Below, piece after piece: positions 24,308-33,003 of a stretch of 55,141 bases of DNA. The number at the start of each line of letters is the position of its first letter. The first letter of the stretch is position 1. The notes beneath the pieces are model-generated. The model was not told the origin of the DNA. It saw only the letters and a program-made list of their open reading frames with translations, and did not search any database. Origin of the DNA: Myxococcaceae bacterium (GTDB taxonomy: Bacteria > Myxococcota > Myxococcia > Myxococcales > Myxococcaceae); NCBI GenBank assembly GCA_019694575.1, contig JAIBBR010000015.1:1-55141 (forward strand), in the 5' to 3' direction. A program made the translations under genes and the position numbers.

Positions 24308-25427
24308 AGCGCGACGCCAGCAAATGCCGCGCAATCACCAGCCGCTGTACTTCGCTCGCGCCCTCGTAAATACGCAGTGCGCGAATGTCGCGGTACAGCC
24401 GTTCAACCACCGTGCCGCGCACCACGCCGTTGCCGCCGTGAATTTGCAACGCCTTGTCGATAATTCGCTGCGCCGCTTCGGTGGCGAACAACTTCGCTAC
24501 CGCCGCCTCGTACGTCACGCGCTGTTGCCCGCCGTCTTTCGTCGCCGCCGCTTTGTGCACCAGCAGCCGCGACGCTTCGAGCTCAACCGCCATCTCAGCC
24601 AGCATTGCCTGCACCGCGGCCAAGTCACTCAACGGCGCTCCGAACTGCTTGCGTGACTTCGCGTACGAAATCGCTTCATCGAGCGCGCGCCGCGCCATGC
24701 CCACCGCCGCTGCACCCACCGTGCTGCGAAAAACATCGAGCGTCGAAAGCGCCAACTTCATGCCTACGCCTTCGTCTCCCACGCGAGCCGATGCCGGCAC
24801 TTCGCAACCCTCAAAGAAAAGCTCACCGATGGGGTGCTCACCCATCAGCTCCATTTTTTTCATCGAGAACCCAGCCAGGCCCGGCGTGACGATGAACGCC
24901 GAAATACCCTTCGGGCCTTCACCCGTGCGGGCGAATACCGTGTAGTGCGTGGCAATGCCCGCGTTCGAAATGAAACGTTTCTGCCCATTCAGCACATAGC
25001 CCTCGCCGCGCTTCACCGCCGTCGTCGCCAGCGCCGCTACATCTGAACCGGCTTCAGGTTCTGTCAGTGCAAAGGCAAACAACGCGCTGCCGTCAGCCAC
25101 TTTCGAAAGCAGCGTCGTCTTCTGTTCGGCGCTGCCGCCCAGCAAAATAGGGTGGCTGCCCAACCCCTGCACGGCGAAAACAGAATCTGCAGCGGGGTTG
25201 CGATACGCGAGCTCTTCACGCAGCACGCAAATGCTGCGCACGTCGATCGCCGGCAATTTTCCACCGTGCGCGGCGGGCACTAAGTAGCCGTACTGCGCAA
25301 GCCCCGCCACTTTGCATGAGAGCGTGGGGTCGTCCCAACTGGGCGACTTCGGCTCCATCGCCGCGAAAACCGTGCGCGCCGTTTCAGCCAGCTGCGTATG
25401 TGTCTTTTCCAACAAGGTGGCGTTCAT
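24306..25427 (-). CDS. Acyl-CoA dehydrogenase
   Basis: The 373-residue flavoprotein carries the family signatures: FALTEPEAGSDVAAL for FAD/substrate binding, GYVLNGQKRFISNAG, SYAKSRKQFGAPLSDL, and the C-terminal catalytic glutamate in RIYEGASEVQRLVIAR. It would introduce the alpha-beta double bond into an acyl-CoA, passing electrons to ETF. It starts at ATG 25427, overlapping by four bases the end of the enoyl-CoA hydratase gene, so the two consecutive steps of beta-oxidation are encoded in one operon. Chain length or branching preference cannot be read from the sequence. Confidence 0.92.
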   Translation of the reverse strand: MNATLLEKTHTQLAETARTVFAAMEPKSPSWDDPTLSCKVAGLAQYGYLVPAAHGGKLPAIDVRSICVLREELAYRNPAADSVFAVQGLGSHPILLGGSAEQKTTLLSKVADGSALFAFALTEPEAGSDVAALATTAVKRGEGYVLNGQKRFISNAGIATHYTVFARTGEGPKGISAFIVTPGLAGFSMKKMELMGEHPIGELFFEGCEVPASARVGDEGVGMKLALSTLDVFRSTVGAAAVGMARRALDEAISYAKSRKQFGAPLSDLAAVQAMLAEMAVELEASRLLVHKAAATKDGGQQRVTYEAAVAKLFATEAAQRIIDKALQIHGGNGVVRGTVVERLYRDIRALRIYEGASEVQRLVIARHLLASR

Positions 25428-26203
25428 CGGCCGGTGAACCGCGCTGGGCGTTTTTGGGTGAACGCCTCATACGCCTCACGAAAATCTTTGGTTTGCATGC
25501 ACACCGCCTGCGCGCGTGCTTCGTTGTCGAGCGCTCCATAGAGGTCAGAATTCAGCTCTGCGTTGAGCAGCTCTTTGGTCATGCCGAGCGCGAAGGTGGG
25601 GCCTTCGGCGAGTCGCTTCGCCCACGCCATCGCCTCTTCGAGCACTTTCTCGGGAGCCACCACTTTGTTGAACAGGCCGTATTTCTCGGCCGTCACCGCA
25701 TCAACCGCGTCACCGAAATAGAGCAGCTCGGTCGCGCGCGAGAGGCCGACGATTTTCGGCAGCAAATACGCGGCGCCCATGTCGGCTCCCGCCAGGCCCA
25801 CCTTCACGAAGAGAAACGCAATCTTCGCTTTTTCTGATGCCACGCGCAGGTCCGACGCCAGCGCGATGACCGAGCCTGCTCCGGCGGCCGTGCCGTTGAG
25901 CGCCGCCACAATGGGCTTGCGCAAGGCGCGCATGTTTTTAATCAAGTCGCACGTCATGCGGGTGAATTCGACCAAGCCCGGCATGTCGCGCGAAAAGAGC
26001 TCACCGATAATCGAGTTCACGTCGCCGCCAGAGCAGAACCCGCGGCCTTCACCGGTAATCACCACCGACTTCACACTCGCATCGGTTTCGAGCTTGAAGA
26101 ACAAATCGCGCAGCTGTTGGTACACCTCGAAGGTGAGCGAGTTGAGTGTATCTGGGCGGTCGAAAGTGATGACACCCACCGCACCGTGTTTTTCAAATTT
26201 CAT
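25424..26203 (-). CDS. Enoyl-CoA hydratase / isomerase family protein
   Basis: The 259-residue crotonase-fold protein has the oxyanion-hole segments GEGRGFCSGGDVN and GTAAGAGSVIALASDLRVAS. The usual Glu in the second signature is replaced by Asp in VGLAGADMGAAYLLP, as in PaaG/BadK-like relatives, so the reaction may be an isomerisation or a special hydration rather than standard beta-oxidation. It is the first gene of the two-gene operon with acyl-CoA dehydrogenase. Confidence 0.88.
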   Translation of the reverse strand: MKFEKHGAVGVITFDRPDTLNSLTFEVYQQLRDLFFKLETDASVKSVVITGEGRGFCSGGDVNSIIGELFSRDMPGLVEFTRMTCDLIKNMRALRKPIVAALNGTAAGAGSVIALASDLRVASEKAKIAFLFVKVGLAGADMGAAYLLPKIVGLSRATELLYFGDAVDAVTAEKYGLFNKVVAPEKVLEEAMAWAKRLAEGPTFALGMTKELLNAELNSDLYGALDNEARAQAVCMQTKDFREAYEAFTQKRPARFTGR

Positions 26204-26345
26204 GGCGGGCGTCGTAGGCCGCCTTCTGGCCCGCGCGCAACCTTTGCCCGCGAAGACTAGGGCGCGCAGATCACCATTTCAGCCGTTTGAGATGGTGCAC
26301 CCTTGCTCCCTCTGCCATTCCCAGAGGAGAAACGCCCTGCTGACG

Positions 26346-27020
26346 ATGGCATTGAGCTTGCTTAGCGCGCGGGCAATGCAACGAGCCTGTTTGATGGCGA
26401 TGATGGTGGGGTACACCCAGGTGGCACTGGCGGCGGAGCCCCTCGCCGCAACGGCGCCCACCCTTGCCGAAGCACCGCCACGTTTCGCGGTGTGGGTGAC
26501 GCCGTTGGTTCCTCCGAGCGCTTTCGCTTCTGGCGTGCACCCGCTCGACGTCGCGATCTCAGGCACAGTGGGCTTTGATTTTTCCGCCGGGTGGCAAGCC
26601 TTTCAGCTCGAATTGTCTGCGCACTATGCGCCGGGTTGGGGTGATGCCGATATCACCGAGCTGGTGGGAAAAGCCGGCATGGGTGGAAGCCTCGCCTTGG
26701 GCGTGAAGCTGTCGCCCTTCAAAGCGCATTCACACCTCGAGGGGTTTTTCATCGCTCCCAAAGTCATGCTTGGCTACGCCACCGCGGTCTACGGGCTCAC
26801 CCGCGACACAGTCGAGAGTCGCGCGGCGTCGTTCAACCAGCAAAACCAGTCGATTCTCGATGTACAGGCCGGCGCGAATATCGGTTACCAATGGGTGGCC
26901 TTCAAACACCTCTACCTCGCCACCGTGGTGGGCGTGAACGCGGGCGCGAGCTTGGCACCGGTGCCGGTGGGTGAGGGCTTCAAAAACTTCGCTGGCCCGT
27001 TCATGCGCACCCTCGGGTAG
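26346..27020 (+). CDS. Outer-membrane beta-barrel protein, stopped by an in-frame amber codon
   Basis: From ATG 26346 the frame encodes 224 residues: a signal peptide (QRACLMAMMVGYTQVALAAE), then alternating beta segments (DVAISGTVGFDFSAGWQAFQ, FQLELSAHYAPGWGDAD, GGSLALGVKLSPF, GFFIAPKVMLGYATAV, AGANIGYQWVAFKHLYLATV). This is the pattern of a small outer-membrane barrel. The frame stops at TAG 27018-27020, yet continues open for 21 more codons that look like the last strand. An ATG at 26376 is an alternative start; neither has a convincing ribosome site. Confidence 0.6.
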   Translation: MALSLLSARAMQRACLMAMMVGYTQVALAAEPLAATAPTLAEAPPRFAVWVTPLVPPSAFASGVHPLDVAISGTVGFDFSAGWQAFQLELSAHYAPGWGDADITELVGKAGMGGSLALGVKLSPFKAHSHLEGFFIAPKVMLGYATAVYGLTRDTVESRAASFNQQNQSILDVQAGANIGYQWVAFKHLYLATVVGVNAGASLAPVPVGEGFKNFAGPFMRTLG

Positions 27021-27086
27021 AACCGCACCTGGCAACCGACCATCGGCTTCGACATCAGTCTGCTGCGGCTCGGCGTGGCGTGGTGA
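27021..27086 (+). other. In-frame continuation of the beta-barrel after the amber codon
   Basis: Directly after TAG 27018-27020 the same frame reads NRTWQPTIGFDIS then LLRLGVAW and TGA (27084-27086). The segment alternates polar and hydrophobic residues and ends in an aromatic residue, the hallmark of the last strand recognised by BamA. The stop is therefore probably a nonsense mutation (for example TGG to TAG), a base error, or a suppressed codon. Confidence 0.65.
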
Positions 27087-27098
27087 GGCGCCGACAAA

Positions 27099-27563
27099 TC
27101 AGCGGCTGTTGCGCACCACTGTGTTGATTAAAGTGGTGGCCTGTGTGGGTGTGAAGAGACCCTTGATGCGGGCATTGGCAGGCGGCAAGAGCGGCCCAAA
27201 GAAAGGCGCCGTGGCGTTCACCGACTGCGACAGGGCTCCGGTGCGCGTGTCGATGACAGTGCTCATGTAGAAAAACTGCGGAGCCATCGTTTGCCGACCA
27301 ATGCGGTACTCGGGCGGAATGTTCTGTGCGCGGCTGCCAAACGTCGCTTTGACCGCTTTCGCGATGCTGCTGCCTGGCTTGGCGAGCTCTTTGTCGTAGC
27401 GCGCCATGGTCTTCTTGAAAAATTTGCCCAGCTCGGCCGCGGCCTTCTTCGCAGCTTTCATTTGCGCGACGGTGGCGGTTTTCGCAGTAACCGCCGAAGA
27501 AGTCGAAGTGCTCGCGGGCGCTGAAACGATGCGGGGCGTGGTGCTTCGAATGGTCAGTGACAT
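27099..27563 (-). CDS. Hypothetical protein
   Basis: The 154-residue product starts MSLTIRSTTPRIVSAPAST (ATG 27563, with AAGG eight bases upstream) and continues with an Ala/Lys-rich helix (MKAAKKAAAELGKFFKKTM), then segments around PPEYRIGRQTMAPQFFYM and ATAPFFGPLLPPANARI. There is no classic signal peptide; the N-terminal Ser/Thr stretch resembles the flexible N-termini of some myxobacterial secreted proteins, but that is speculation. It follows the RidA gene by 56 bp on the same strand. No family recognised. Confidence 0.55.
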   Translation of the reverse strand: MSLTIRSTTPRIVSAPASTSTSSAVTAKTATVAQMKAAKKAAAELGKFFKKTMARYDKELAKPGSSIAKAVKATFGSRAQNIPPEYRIGRQTMAPQFFYMSTVIDTRTGALSQSVNATAPFFGPLLPPANARIKGLFTPTQATTLINTVVRNSR

Positions 27564-27619
27564 GCGAAAGACCTTACCGCGAGAAAAGGAGTTACTCACT
27601 TCACTCACGACATCGCGTC

Positions 27620-28021
27620 TCAGAGTACGGCAGTGGCTTCGATTTCGACTTTCGCCTCGTCTTCGACCAGCGCCGCTACCTGCACCAGCGCCATTGCCGG
27701 GTAATTTTTGCCCATGCGCCGCTTCCACACCGCGCCGACGCCCATCAGGCTCTCTAAATATTCTTTCTTGTCGGTGACGTAGATGGTCATGCGGGTGATG
27801 TCAGCGGGAGTGCCCTTGGCCTCGTTCAACACCTCGAGCACGTTCGACAGCGCTTGATCAAACTGCGCGATGAAATCTTTCGAAAATGCCAAAGGCTCGG
27901 CAGTCGGGTTCCAACCCACTTGGCCGGCGATGAAGACCAGGCGGCCCTCAGCTTCGACACCATTCACATAACCCTTGGGCCGGGGCCAGCCGGGCGGCTG
28001 CAACACGCGTTTTTCTTTCAT
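27620..28021 (-). CDS. RidA family (YjgF/L-PSP) deaminase-like protein
   Basis: The 133-residue protein has the RidA fold signatures: YVNGVEAEGRLVFIAGQVGW near residues 18-37, DITRMTIYVTD, and the C-terminal ALVQVAALVEDEAKVEIEAT. Canonical RidA hydrolyses reactive enamine/imine intermediates; here the family residue near the C-terminus is not enough to decide between a true RidA and a pathway-specific homologue. It lies 11 bp after the SDR gene on the same strand. Confidence 0.85.
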   Translation of the reverse strand: MKEKRVLQPPGWPRPKGYVNGVEAEGRLVFIAGQVGWNPTAEPLAFSKDFIAQFDQALSNVLEVLNEAKGTPADITRMTIYVTDKKEYLESLMGVGAVWKRRMGKNYPAMALVQVAALVEDEAKVEIEATAVL

Positions 28022-28032
28022 CGCTGACACGC

Positions 28033-28800
28033 TTACGCGACTGCTTCTCCACCGTCGATGGAATATGCGGCCCCGGTAATAGGAGCCGCGGCTGGCGAGG
28101 TGGTGAGAAACCAAACCAGCTCGGCCACTTCGTCTGCTTTTATCAACCGGCCCATGGGGTTCATTTTCGCCAGCGTTTGTCGCGCTTCGTCTTCACTGCG
28201 GCCGGTGGCTTTCGAAATATGACTTGCCGACGCTTTGAGCATGTCGGTGTCTGTCCAGCCCGGGCACACCGCGTTGACGGTGACAGATTTCGACGCAAAC
28301 TCTACCGCCAGCGCGCGGGTAAGCCCGAGCAGCGCGTGCTTTGAGGCACAGTAAATCGAGGTGTACTTGAAACCCTTCAGCGCGGCGGTCGAGGCGATGT
28401 TCACCACCCGGCCGCCTTGGTTCTGCACCATCTTTGGTATCAGCTCGCGGCAGAGCAGGTAGGGCGCGGTGACATTGACGGCGAACATGCGCTCGGTTTC
28501 GGCCAACGTGGTTTTAGCCAGCGGCGCCGATGAAGCGACGCCGGCGTTGTTCACCAGCGCGCGCAGTTGCGTGGCTTCTTGGGCGAGGCGCTGCGCCACC
28601 GACTCTACCTGCGAGGGGACAGATGCGTCGAACGCCATTGGCTGCACCGCCCCCTCGGGTGCCTCGGCAGCGAGTGAGCGGAGTGCTTCTTCGGAGCGGG
28701 CCAGTGCCCACACTTTCCAACCCGCGTGGGCGTAGCGCAGGGCGATGGCGCGGCCGATACCGCGACTTGCTCCGGTGACGACGACTTGCAAGGCGTCCAT
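28033..28800 (-). CDS. Short-chain dehydrogenase/reductase
   Basis: The 255-residue protein has the classical SDR features: cofactor motif TGASRGIG at residues 9-16, NNAGV, the catalytic Ser in NIASTAALKG, and YxxxK in SIYCASKHALLGLTR, followed by CPGWTDTDM. It would oxidise or reduce a hydroxyacyl or similar substrate using NAD(P)H. ATG 28800 is chosen because it gives the normal SDR N-terminus MDALQVVVTG; a longer start is unlikely because it would enter the DUF4442 gene. Confidence 0.9.
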   Translation of the reverse strand: MDALQVVVTGASRGIGRAIALRYAHAGWKVWALARSEEALRSLAAEAPEGAVQPMAFDASVPSQVESVAQRLAQEATQLRALVNNAGVASSAPLAKTTLAETERMFAVNVTAPYLLCRELIPKMVQNQGGRVVNIASTAALKGFKYTSIYCASKHALLGLTRALAVEFASKSVTVNAVCPGWTDTDMLKASASHISKATGRSEDEARQTLAKMNPMGRLIKADEVAELVWFLTTSPAAAPITGAAYSIDGGEAVA

Positions 28801-28810
28801 TCTGGGCACC

Positions 28811-29290
28811 TTATTCGCTGGCTTTATGCACGTGCACCCACTTTTCAACCTGCGCTACGAGCAAGCCGTCGGTGTCTCTGATGTCGACGGTGAACTGCGG
28901 CTCAGCCTTGCCCTTCTCATCGACTTCGCGGCGAATCGCTTCGAGCTTGTCGTCAGTGAGCTCGAAAGTGGCGCGCACTTCTTTTCGGCCGGGTTTCAAA
29001 AAGCGAATGTGGGCTGACTTGTCCCACGCCACGTAGGGCTTACCCAGGCGCATCGTCACCATGAGCATGAAGAACGGGTCGACCATTGAATACATCGAGC
29101 CGCCGAACTGCGTGCCCAGGTAATTCTGGTTCCACGCGGTGAGCTTCATGGCCACGGTAATGCGGCGCAGCGAATGGTCGACGTCAACCACCCGCACACC
29201 CGCGCCCAAGTACGGTGGGTAGAGGCCCACCCATTTGAGCATGCGCGCGTAGCCGAGGCGCTCACCCAACAATTGGTAAATCGACCGCAT
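28811..29290 (-). CDS. DUF4442 hotdog-fold thioesterase-like protein
   Basis: This 159-residue protein has the DUF4442 hotdog features: the central helix region NYLGTQFGGSMYSMVDPFFM and the strands VAWDKSAHIRFLKPGR and EVRATFELTDDKLEAI. Members are probably acyl-CoA thioesterases. It heads the cluster DUF4442 - SDR - RidA - hypothetical on the minus strand, ten bases before the SDR gene. Together with the acyl-CoA dehydrogenase operon nearby, this points to acyl-CoA metabolism. Confidence 0.82.
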   Translation of the reverse strand: MRSIYQLLGERLGYARMLKWVGLYPPYLGAGVRVVDVDHSLRRITVAMKLTAWNQNYLGTQFGGSMYSMVDPFFMLMVTMRLGKPYVAWDKSAHIRFLKPGRKEVRATFELTDDKLEAIRREVDEKGKAEPQFTVDIRDTDGLLVAQVEKWVHVHKASE

Positions 29291-29423
29291 GGGTTAGGCA
29301 CATGGCATATTTTGCATGCTTGAGAAATTGAGCACTTTCTGCGGAGTGCCAAGCCGTTCTTTTGAGCAAGCAACTCCAGGCGCTCGCCGGAATGTAGCGC
29401 CGATGTAAAGTCGGGCACCTTTT

Positions 29424-29440
29424 TGACACCCGTTGTGTCA
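29424..29440. promoter_or_regulatory. Inverted repeat before glgX, overlapping a -35-like TTGACA
   Basis: TGACAC (29424-29429) and GTGTCA (29435-29440) are separated by five bases, forming a 17-bp operator-like site 11 bp before the GTG start. The left arm is part of TTGACA. A repressor bound here would cover the promoter; the regulator is unknown. Confidence 0.4.
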
Positions 29441-29451
29441 GGTTGTTTCTC

Positions 29452-31581
29452 GTGACTGACTTTGTCGTTTGGCCCGGGGTGCCATACCCGTTGGGCGCCA
29501 CGTTCGATGGCCGCGGCGTCAATTTCGCCGTCTATTCCGAAAACGCCACTCAGATGGAGCTGTGTCTGTTTGACCCGGCCGCTCCGTCGAAGCAGCTCGC
29601 CCGCTTGCCACTGGCCGATGTCACCCACCACGTGTGGCACGGCTACGTGCCTGGGCTGCAACCCGGCGCGCTCTATGGGTTTCGCGCCAACGGCCCTTTT
29701 GCGCCCAGTGAAGGTCAACGGTTCAACCCGAACAAGCTGCTTGCTGACCCGTACGCCAAAGCGTTCAGCGGTGAGACGCACTGGGACATGGGCCTCAATG
29801 GCAGTTACCGCCGCGAAGGCAACGAGCACCTCGACACGCGCGATTCAGCGCCGGGTGTGCCCAAGTCTGTGGTGGTGAGTGACAGCTTCGACTGGTCGAA
29901 CGAGCAGCGCCGACAAGTCATTTGGCGCAAGACTGTGCTCTACGAATTGCACGTCAAGGGCTTCACCCAGCTGCACCCGCTGGTGCCTGCGGAACTGCGC
30001 GGCACCTACTTGGGGCTCTCACACCCGGTGGTCATCAAGCACCTCACCGAGCTTGGCGTCACCAGCGTGCAGTTGCTGCCCGTGCACGAGCGGGTGAGCG
30101 AAGGTTTTTTGGAGCAACGGGGCCTAAGCAATTACTGGGGCTACAACACGCTGGGTTTTTTCGCCCCTGACCAGCGTTTCGCCAGCGCGAAAATGCCGGG
30201 CGCCGCGGTGACTGAATTCAAAGCGATGGTGAAGGCCCTGCACCAAGCCGGCATCGAAGTGATTCTCGACGTCGTTTACAACCACACCTGCGAAGGCAAC
30301 ATGTTCGGGCCCACGTTGAGCCTGCGTGGCCTCGACAACCCCACGTACTACCGGCTCGATGAGAATGACCGCGGCCAGTACGTCGACTACACCGGGTGCG
30401 GCAACAGTGTGAACGTGAGCCACCCGCAGACGTTGAAGCTGGTGCTCGATTCGCTGCGCTATTGGGTGCAAGAGATGCATGTCGACGGTTTTCGCTTCGA
30501 CTTGTGCACCACTTTGGCGCGCAACGCGGCGGGCGCGTTCGACAGCGCTGCTCCATTTTTTCAAGCGCTCTATCAAGACCCGCTGCTCTCGCGCGTGAAG
30601 TTGATTGCCGAGCCGTGGGACCTGGGCCCTGAAGGCTACAAGTTGGGTAACTTTTCCCTGCTTTTCGCCGAATGGAACGACCGCTACCGTGAAACGATGC
30701 GGCGGTATTGGCGAGGTGACGAGCGGCAAGCGGCTGAAGTGGGCTATCGGTTGAGTGGCTCTTCAGACCTCTTCAAGCTGTCGGGCCGGCGCCCCACGGC
30801 GTCGGTGAACTACGTCACCAGTCACGACGGCTTCACGCTGAACGACTTGGTGAGTTACTCGCACAAGCACAACGACGCCAACCAAGAAGACGGCCGCGAC
30901 GGCGCGAGTGAAAACCATTCGTTCAATTTCGGCATCGAAGGCGCGACGAATGAGCAGACGGTGATTTCTGCGCGCGAGCAACAGAAGCGAAATTTCCTCG
31001 CCACGTTGATGTTGTCGCACGGCACGCCGATGTTGTGCGCGGGCGATGAATTTGGCCGCACTCAGCTGGGCAACAACAACGCGTATTGCCAAGACAACGC
31101 CATGTCGTGGGTGAACTGGCAACTCGACGACGCACAACGCGCCTTGCTCGCGTTCACCCGGCAGTGCTTGGCCCTGCGTCATGAGCAACCGGTGCTGCAA
31201 CGGCGCAATTTTTTCTTGGGCGCCACCCTCGAAGATTCACGCTTTCGTGACCTGGTTTGGTTTCGCCCCGACGGTCACGAGATGAAACACGAAGACTGGG
31301 AGCTGCCGTACGTGCGTTGCCTGGGCATGTTTTTGGGAGGCGATGCGATTGCCACCCGCGACCCCGAAGGCAACAAACTCAAGGGCCAGAGCTTGCTGAT
31401 TTATTTCAACGCCCACGACGACGCGGTGCAGTTGACGTTGCCCGGGCGTGAATGGGAAGCGGGCTGGCAATTGGCGTTGCGCACCGCCGTAGACGGGCCG
31501 GTAGACACCTTGACTGCTTCTCACAATTATCGATTGCCCGGCCGTTCGCTGGTGGTGTTTCGCCAAGCGCCCGTGGTGTAG
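29452..31581 (+). CDS. glgX: Glycogen debranching enzyme GlgX
   Basis: The 709-residue GH13 enzyme hydrolyses alpha-1,6 branch points in limit dextrins. An N-terminal CBM48 (VNFAVYSENATQMELCLFD) is followed by the GH13 barrel with the conserved regions VILDVVYNHTCEG, DGFRFDLCTTLAR (nucleophile Asp), KLIAEPWDLGPEGYKLG (acid/base Glu) and YVTSHDGFTLNDLVSYSHKH. HNDANQEDGRDGASENHSFN matches the GlgX/TreX type. GTG 29452 is chosen because it gives the normal N-terminus MTDFVVWPGVPYPLG; a TTG three codons upstream is possible. It is followed after 10 bp by a terC-like gene, though a functional link is not apparent. Confidence 0.93.
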   Translation: MTDFVVWPGVPYPLGATFDGRGVNFAVYSENATQMELCLFDPAAPSKQLARLPLADVTHHVWHGYVPGLQPGALYGFRANGPFAPSEGQRFNPNKLLADPYAKAFSGETHWDMGLNGSYRREGNEHLDTRDSAPGVPKSVVVSDSFDWSNEQRRQVIWRKTVLYELHVKGFTQLHPLVPAELRGTYLGLSHPVVIKHLTELGVTSVQLLPVHERVSEGFLEQRGLSNYWGYNTLGFFAPDQRFASAKMPGAAVTEFKAMVKALHQAGIEVILDVVYNHTCEGNMFGPTLSLRGLDNPTYYRLDENDRGQYVDYTGCGNSVNVSHPQTLKLVLDSLRYWVQEMHVDGFRFDLCTTLARNAAGAFDSAAPFFQALYQDPLLSRVKLIAEPWDLGPEGYKLGNFSLLFAEWNDRYRETMRRYWRGDERQAAEVGYRLSGSSDLFKLSGRRPTASVNYVTSHDGFTLNDLVSYSHKHNDANQEDGRDGASENHSFNFGIEGATNEQTVISAREQQKRNFLATLMLSHGTPMLCAGDEFGRTQLGNNNAYCQDNAMSWVNWQLDDAQRALLAFTRQCLALRHEQPVLQRRNFFLGATLEDSRFRDLVWFRPDGHEMKHEDWELPYVRCLGMFLGGDAIATRDPEGNKLKGQSLLIYFNAHDDAVQLTLPGREWEAGWQLALRTAVDGPVDTLTASHNYRLPGRSLVVFRQAPVV

Positions 31582-31591
31582 AGGAACCTTC

Positions 31592-32563
31592 GTGGAAACC
31601 ATTGGTACGCTCCCCTTGTGGCTTGGCTTCAACGTCGTCGTCTTGGCGTTGATTGGCATCGATTTGAGCGTGGTGAAGGCCAAGGGCGGCAAGGTGTCAC
31701 CCCAAGCCGCCGGCATGTGGACCGGTTTGTGGATCGCCGTTTCGCTCGCCTTCGCCGGTTATTTGTACACGCTGGGCGGCGCAAAAACGTCGGCCACTTG
31801 GCTCACTTGCTACGTCATCGAATACGCGCTCTCGGTCGACAACCTGTTCGTCTTTCTCGTCATCTTTAGCTTCTTCAAAGTCGGCAACGAAGCAGAGCAC
31901 CGGCTTTTGTATTGGGGCGTGTTGGGCGCCTTCGTGTTGCGCGCGTCGATGATTTTCTTGGGCACCGCGCTGATTCACCGCTTCGAGTGGATTCTTTATG
32001 TTTTCGGCGCGTTTCTGCTCTACACCGCGTACAAGTTGCTCTTCGGAGGCGAAGTCGACGAGCAAGTCGACCCTGCGCACCACCCGGTGATGAAGGTGGC
32101 GCGCAAACTGCTGCCGGTCTCTGACAACCTCGACGGCATCAAGTTCACCACCCGTGAAAACGGCTTGTGGAAAGTGACGCCGCTCTTTCTGGTGCTGCTG
32201 GTGGTCGAAGCGTCTGACTTGCTCTTCGCGGTCGACTCGATACCCGCGGTCATGGGCATTAGCCAAGACCCGTTCATCGTCTACACTTCGAACGTGTGCG
32301 CGATTTTAGGTTTGCGCTCGCTGTTCTTCGTGGTGTCGAGCCTGATGGACAAGTTCCACTACCTGAAAGTGGGCTTGGGTATCATCTTGGGTTTCGTGGG
32401 CGTGAAGCTGATTGCCGAGACCGCGCTCACGAAAATCAAAGAGCACGAAGGCTTGGTGATTATTGGCTCGCTCTCGTTCATCGCGCTGACTTTGACGTTC
32501 TCGATTTTGGCCTCGATGTGGTGGCCACCGAAAAAAACGCATAAAGAGCACCCGCTGCCATGA
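31592..32563 (+). CDS. TerC/Alx family membrane protein
   Basis: The 323-residue protein has about eight or nine membrane segments and the two TerC signatures: YVIEYALSVDNLFVFLVIFS and VEASDLLFAVDSIPAVMGIS, each with conserved acidic residues in the membrane. Family members (Alx, TerC, MeeY/MeeF) export manganese, often loading metal onto exported proteins. The start GTG 31592 follows GAGGAA; its stop overlaps the ATG of apaG. The Alx-type pH- or Mn-responsive leader is not present, as only 10 bp separate it from glgX. Confidence 0.88.
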   Translation: METIGTLPLWLGFNVVVLALIGIDLSVVKAKGGKVSPQAAGMWTGLWIAVSLAFAGYLYTLGGAKTSATWLTCYVIEYALSVDNLFVFLVIFSFFKVGNEAEHRLLYWGVLGAFVLRASMIFLGTALIHRFEWILYVFGAFLLYTAYKLLFGGEVDEQVDPAHHPVMKVARKLLPVSDNLDGIKFTTRENGLWKVTPLFLVLLVVEASDLLFAVDSIPAVMGISQDPFIVYTSNVCAILGLRSLFFVVSSLMDKFHYLKVGLGIILGFVGVKLIAETALTKIKEHEGLVIIGSLSFIALTLTFSILASMWWPPKKTHKEHPLP

Positions 32564-32943
32564 CGGTTACCACCACCGCGGGTATTCGCGTCACCGTCAA
32601 AGCAGCGCCGTGGCCCGAGCGCTCTCACCCCGAGGCGGGGCAATACGCGTTCACCTACCAAGTTGAAATCAGCAACACGGGTGAGGTGGCGGCACAGTTG
32701 CTGTCGCGGCACTGGCTCATCGCCGACGGTTCAGGCCACACCGAAGAAGTGCGCGGAGAAGGCGTGGTCGGTAAACAGCCCAGGCTCGAACCGGGGCAAA
32801 GTTTTTCGTACACCAGCTGGGCGATGCTCAGAACCCCGTTCGGTTCGATGCGCGGGAGTTATTTTTTGGTGCGCCCCGACGGCACCCGGTTTGAAGCGAA
32901 AATCGGTGAATTCGTACTCGCGCTGCCCAACACGCTCCACTGA
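32560..32943 (+). CDS. apaG: ApaG domain protein
   Basis: The 127-residue protein has the ApaG fold: TYQVEISNTGEVAAQLLSRH, WLIADGSGHTEEVRGEGVVG, QPRLEPGQSFSYTSWAML, PFGSMRGSYFLV. Full-length ApaG is about 125 residues, so this is complete. Its role in bacteria is unclear; the fold resembles a fibronectin III domain, and it may bind phosphorylated nucleotides. It overlaps terC by four bases. Confidence 0.92.
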   Translation: MTVTTTAGIRVTVKAAPWPERSHPEAGQYAFTYQVEISNTGEVAAQLLSRHWLIADGSGHTEEVRGEGVVGKQPRLEPGQSFSYTSWAMLRTPFGSMRGSYFLVRPDGTRFEAKIGEFVLALPNTLH

Positions 32944-33003
32944 CGCTGCCCACAACGGTAGCCAGCCCGCCCTGCTCACTTCGGTGAGCAGTTCTGAGTC
33001 AGA

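Noticed and set aside
25779-26345. A long in-frame extension upstream of the beta-barrel gene
   Set aside because: It runs antisense through the enoyl-CoA hydratase gene and gives a Ser/Thr/Pro-rich sequence; the signal peptide starts only near 26346-26376.
29412-29428. Sigma-54-like GGGCACCTTTTTGACA upstream of glgX
   Set aside because: The -12 element is TGACA rather than TTGCA; the palindrome explanation fits better.
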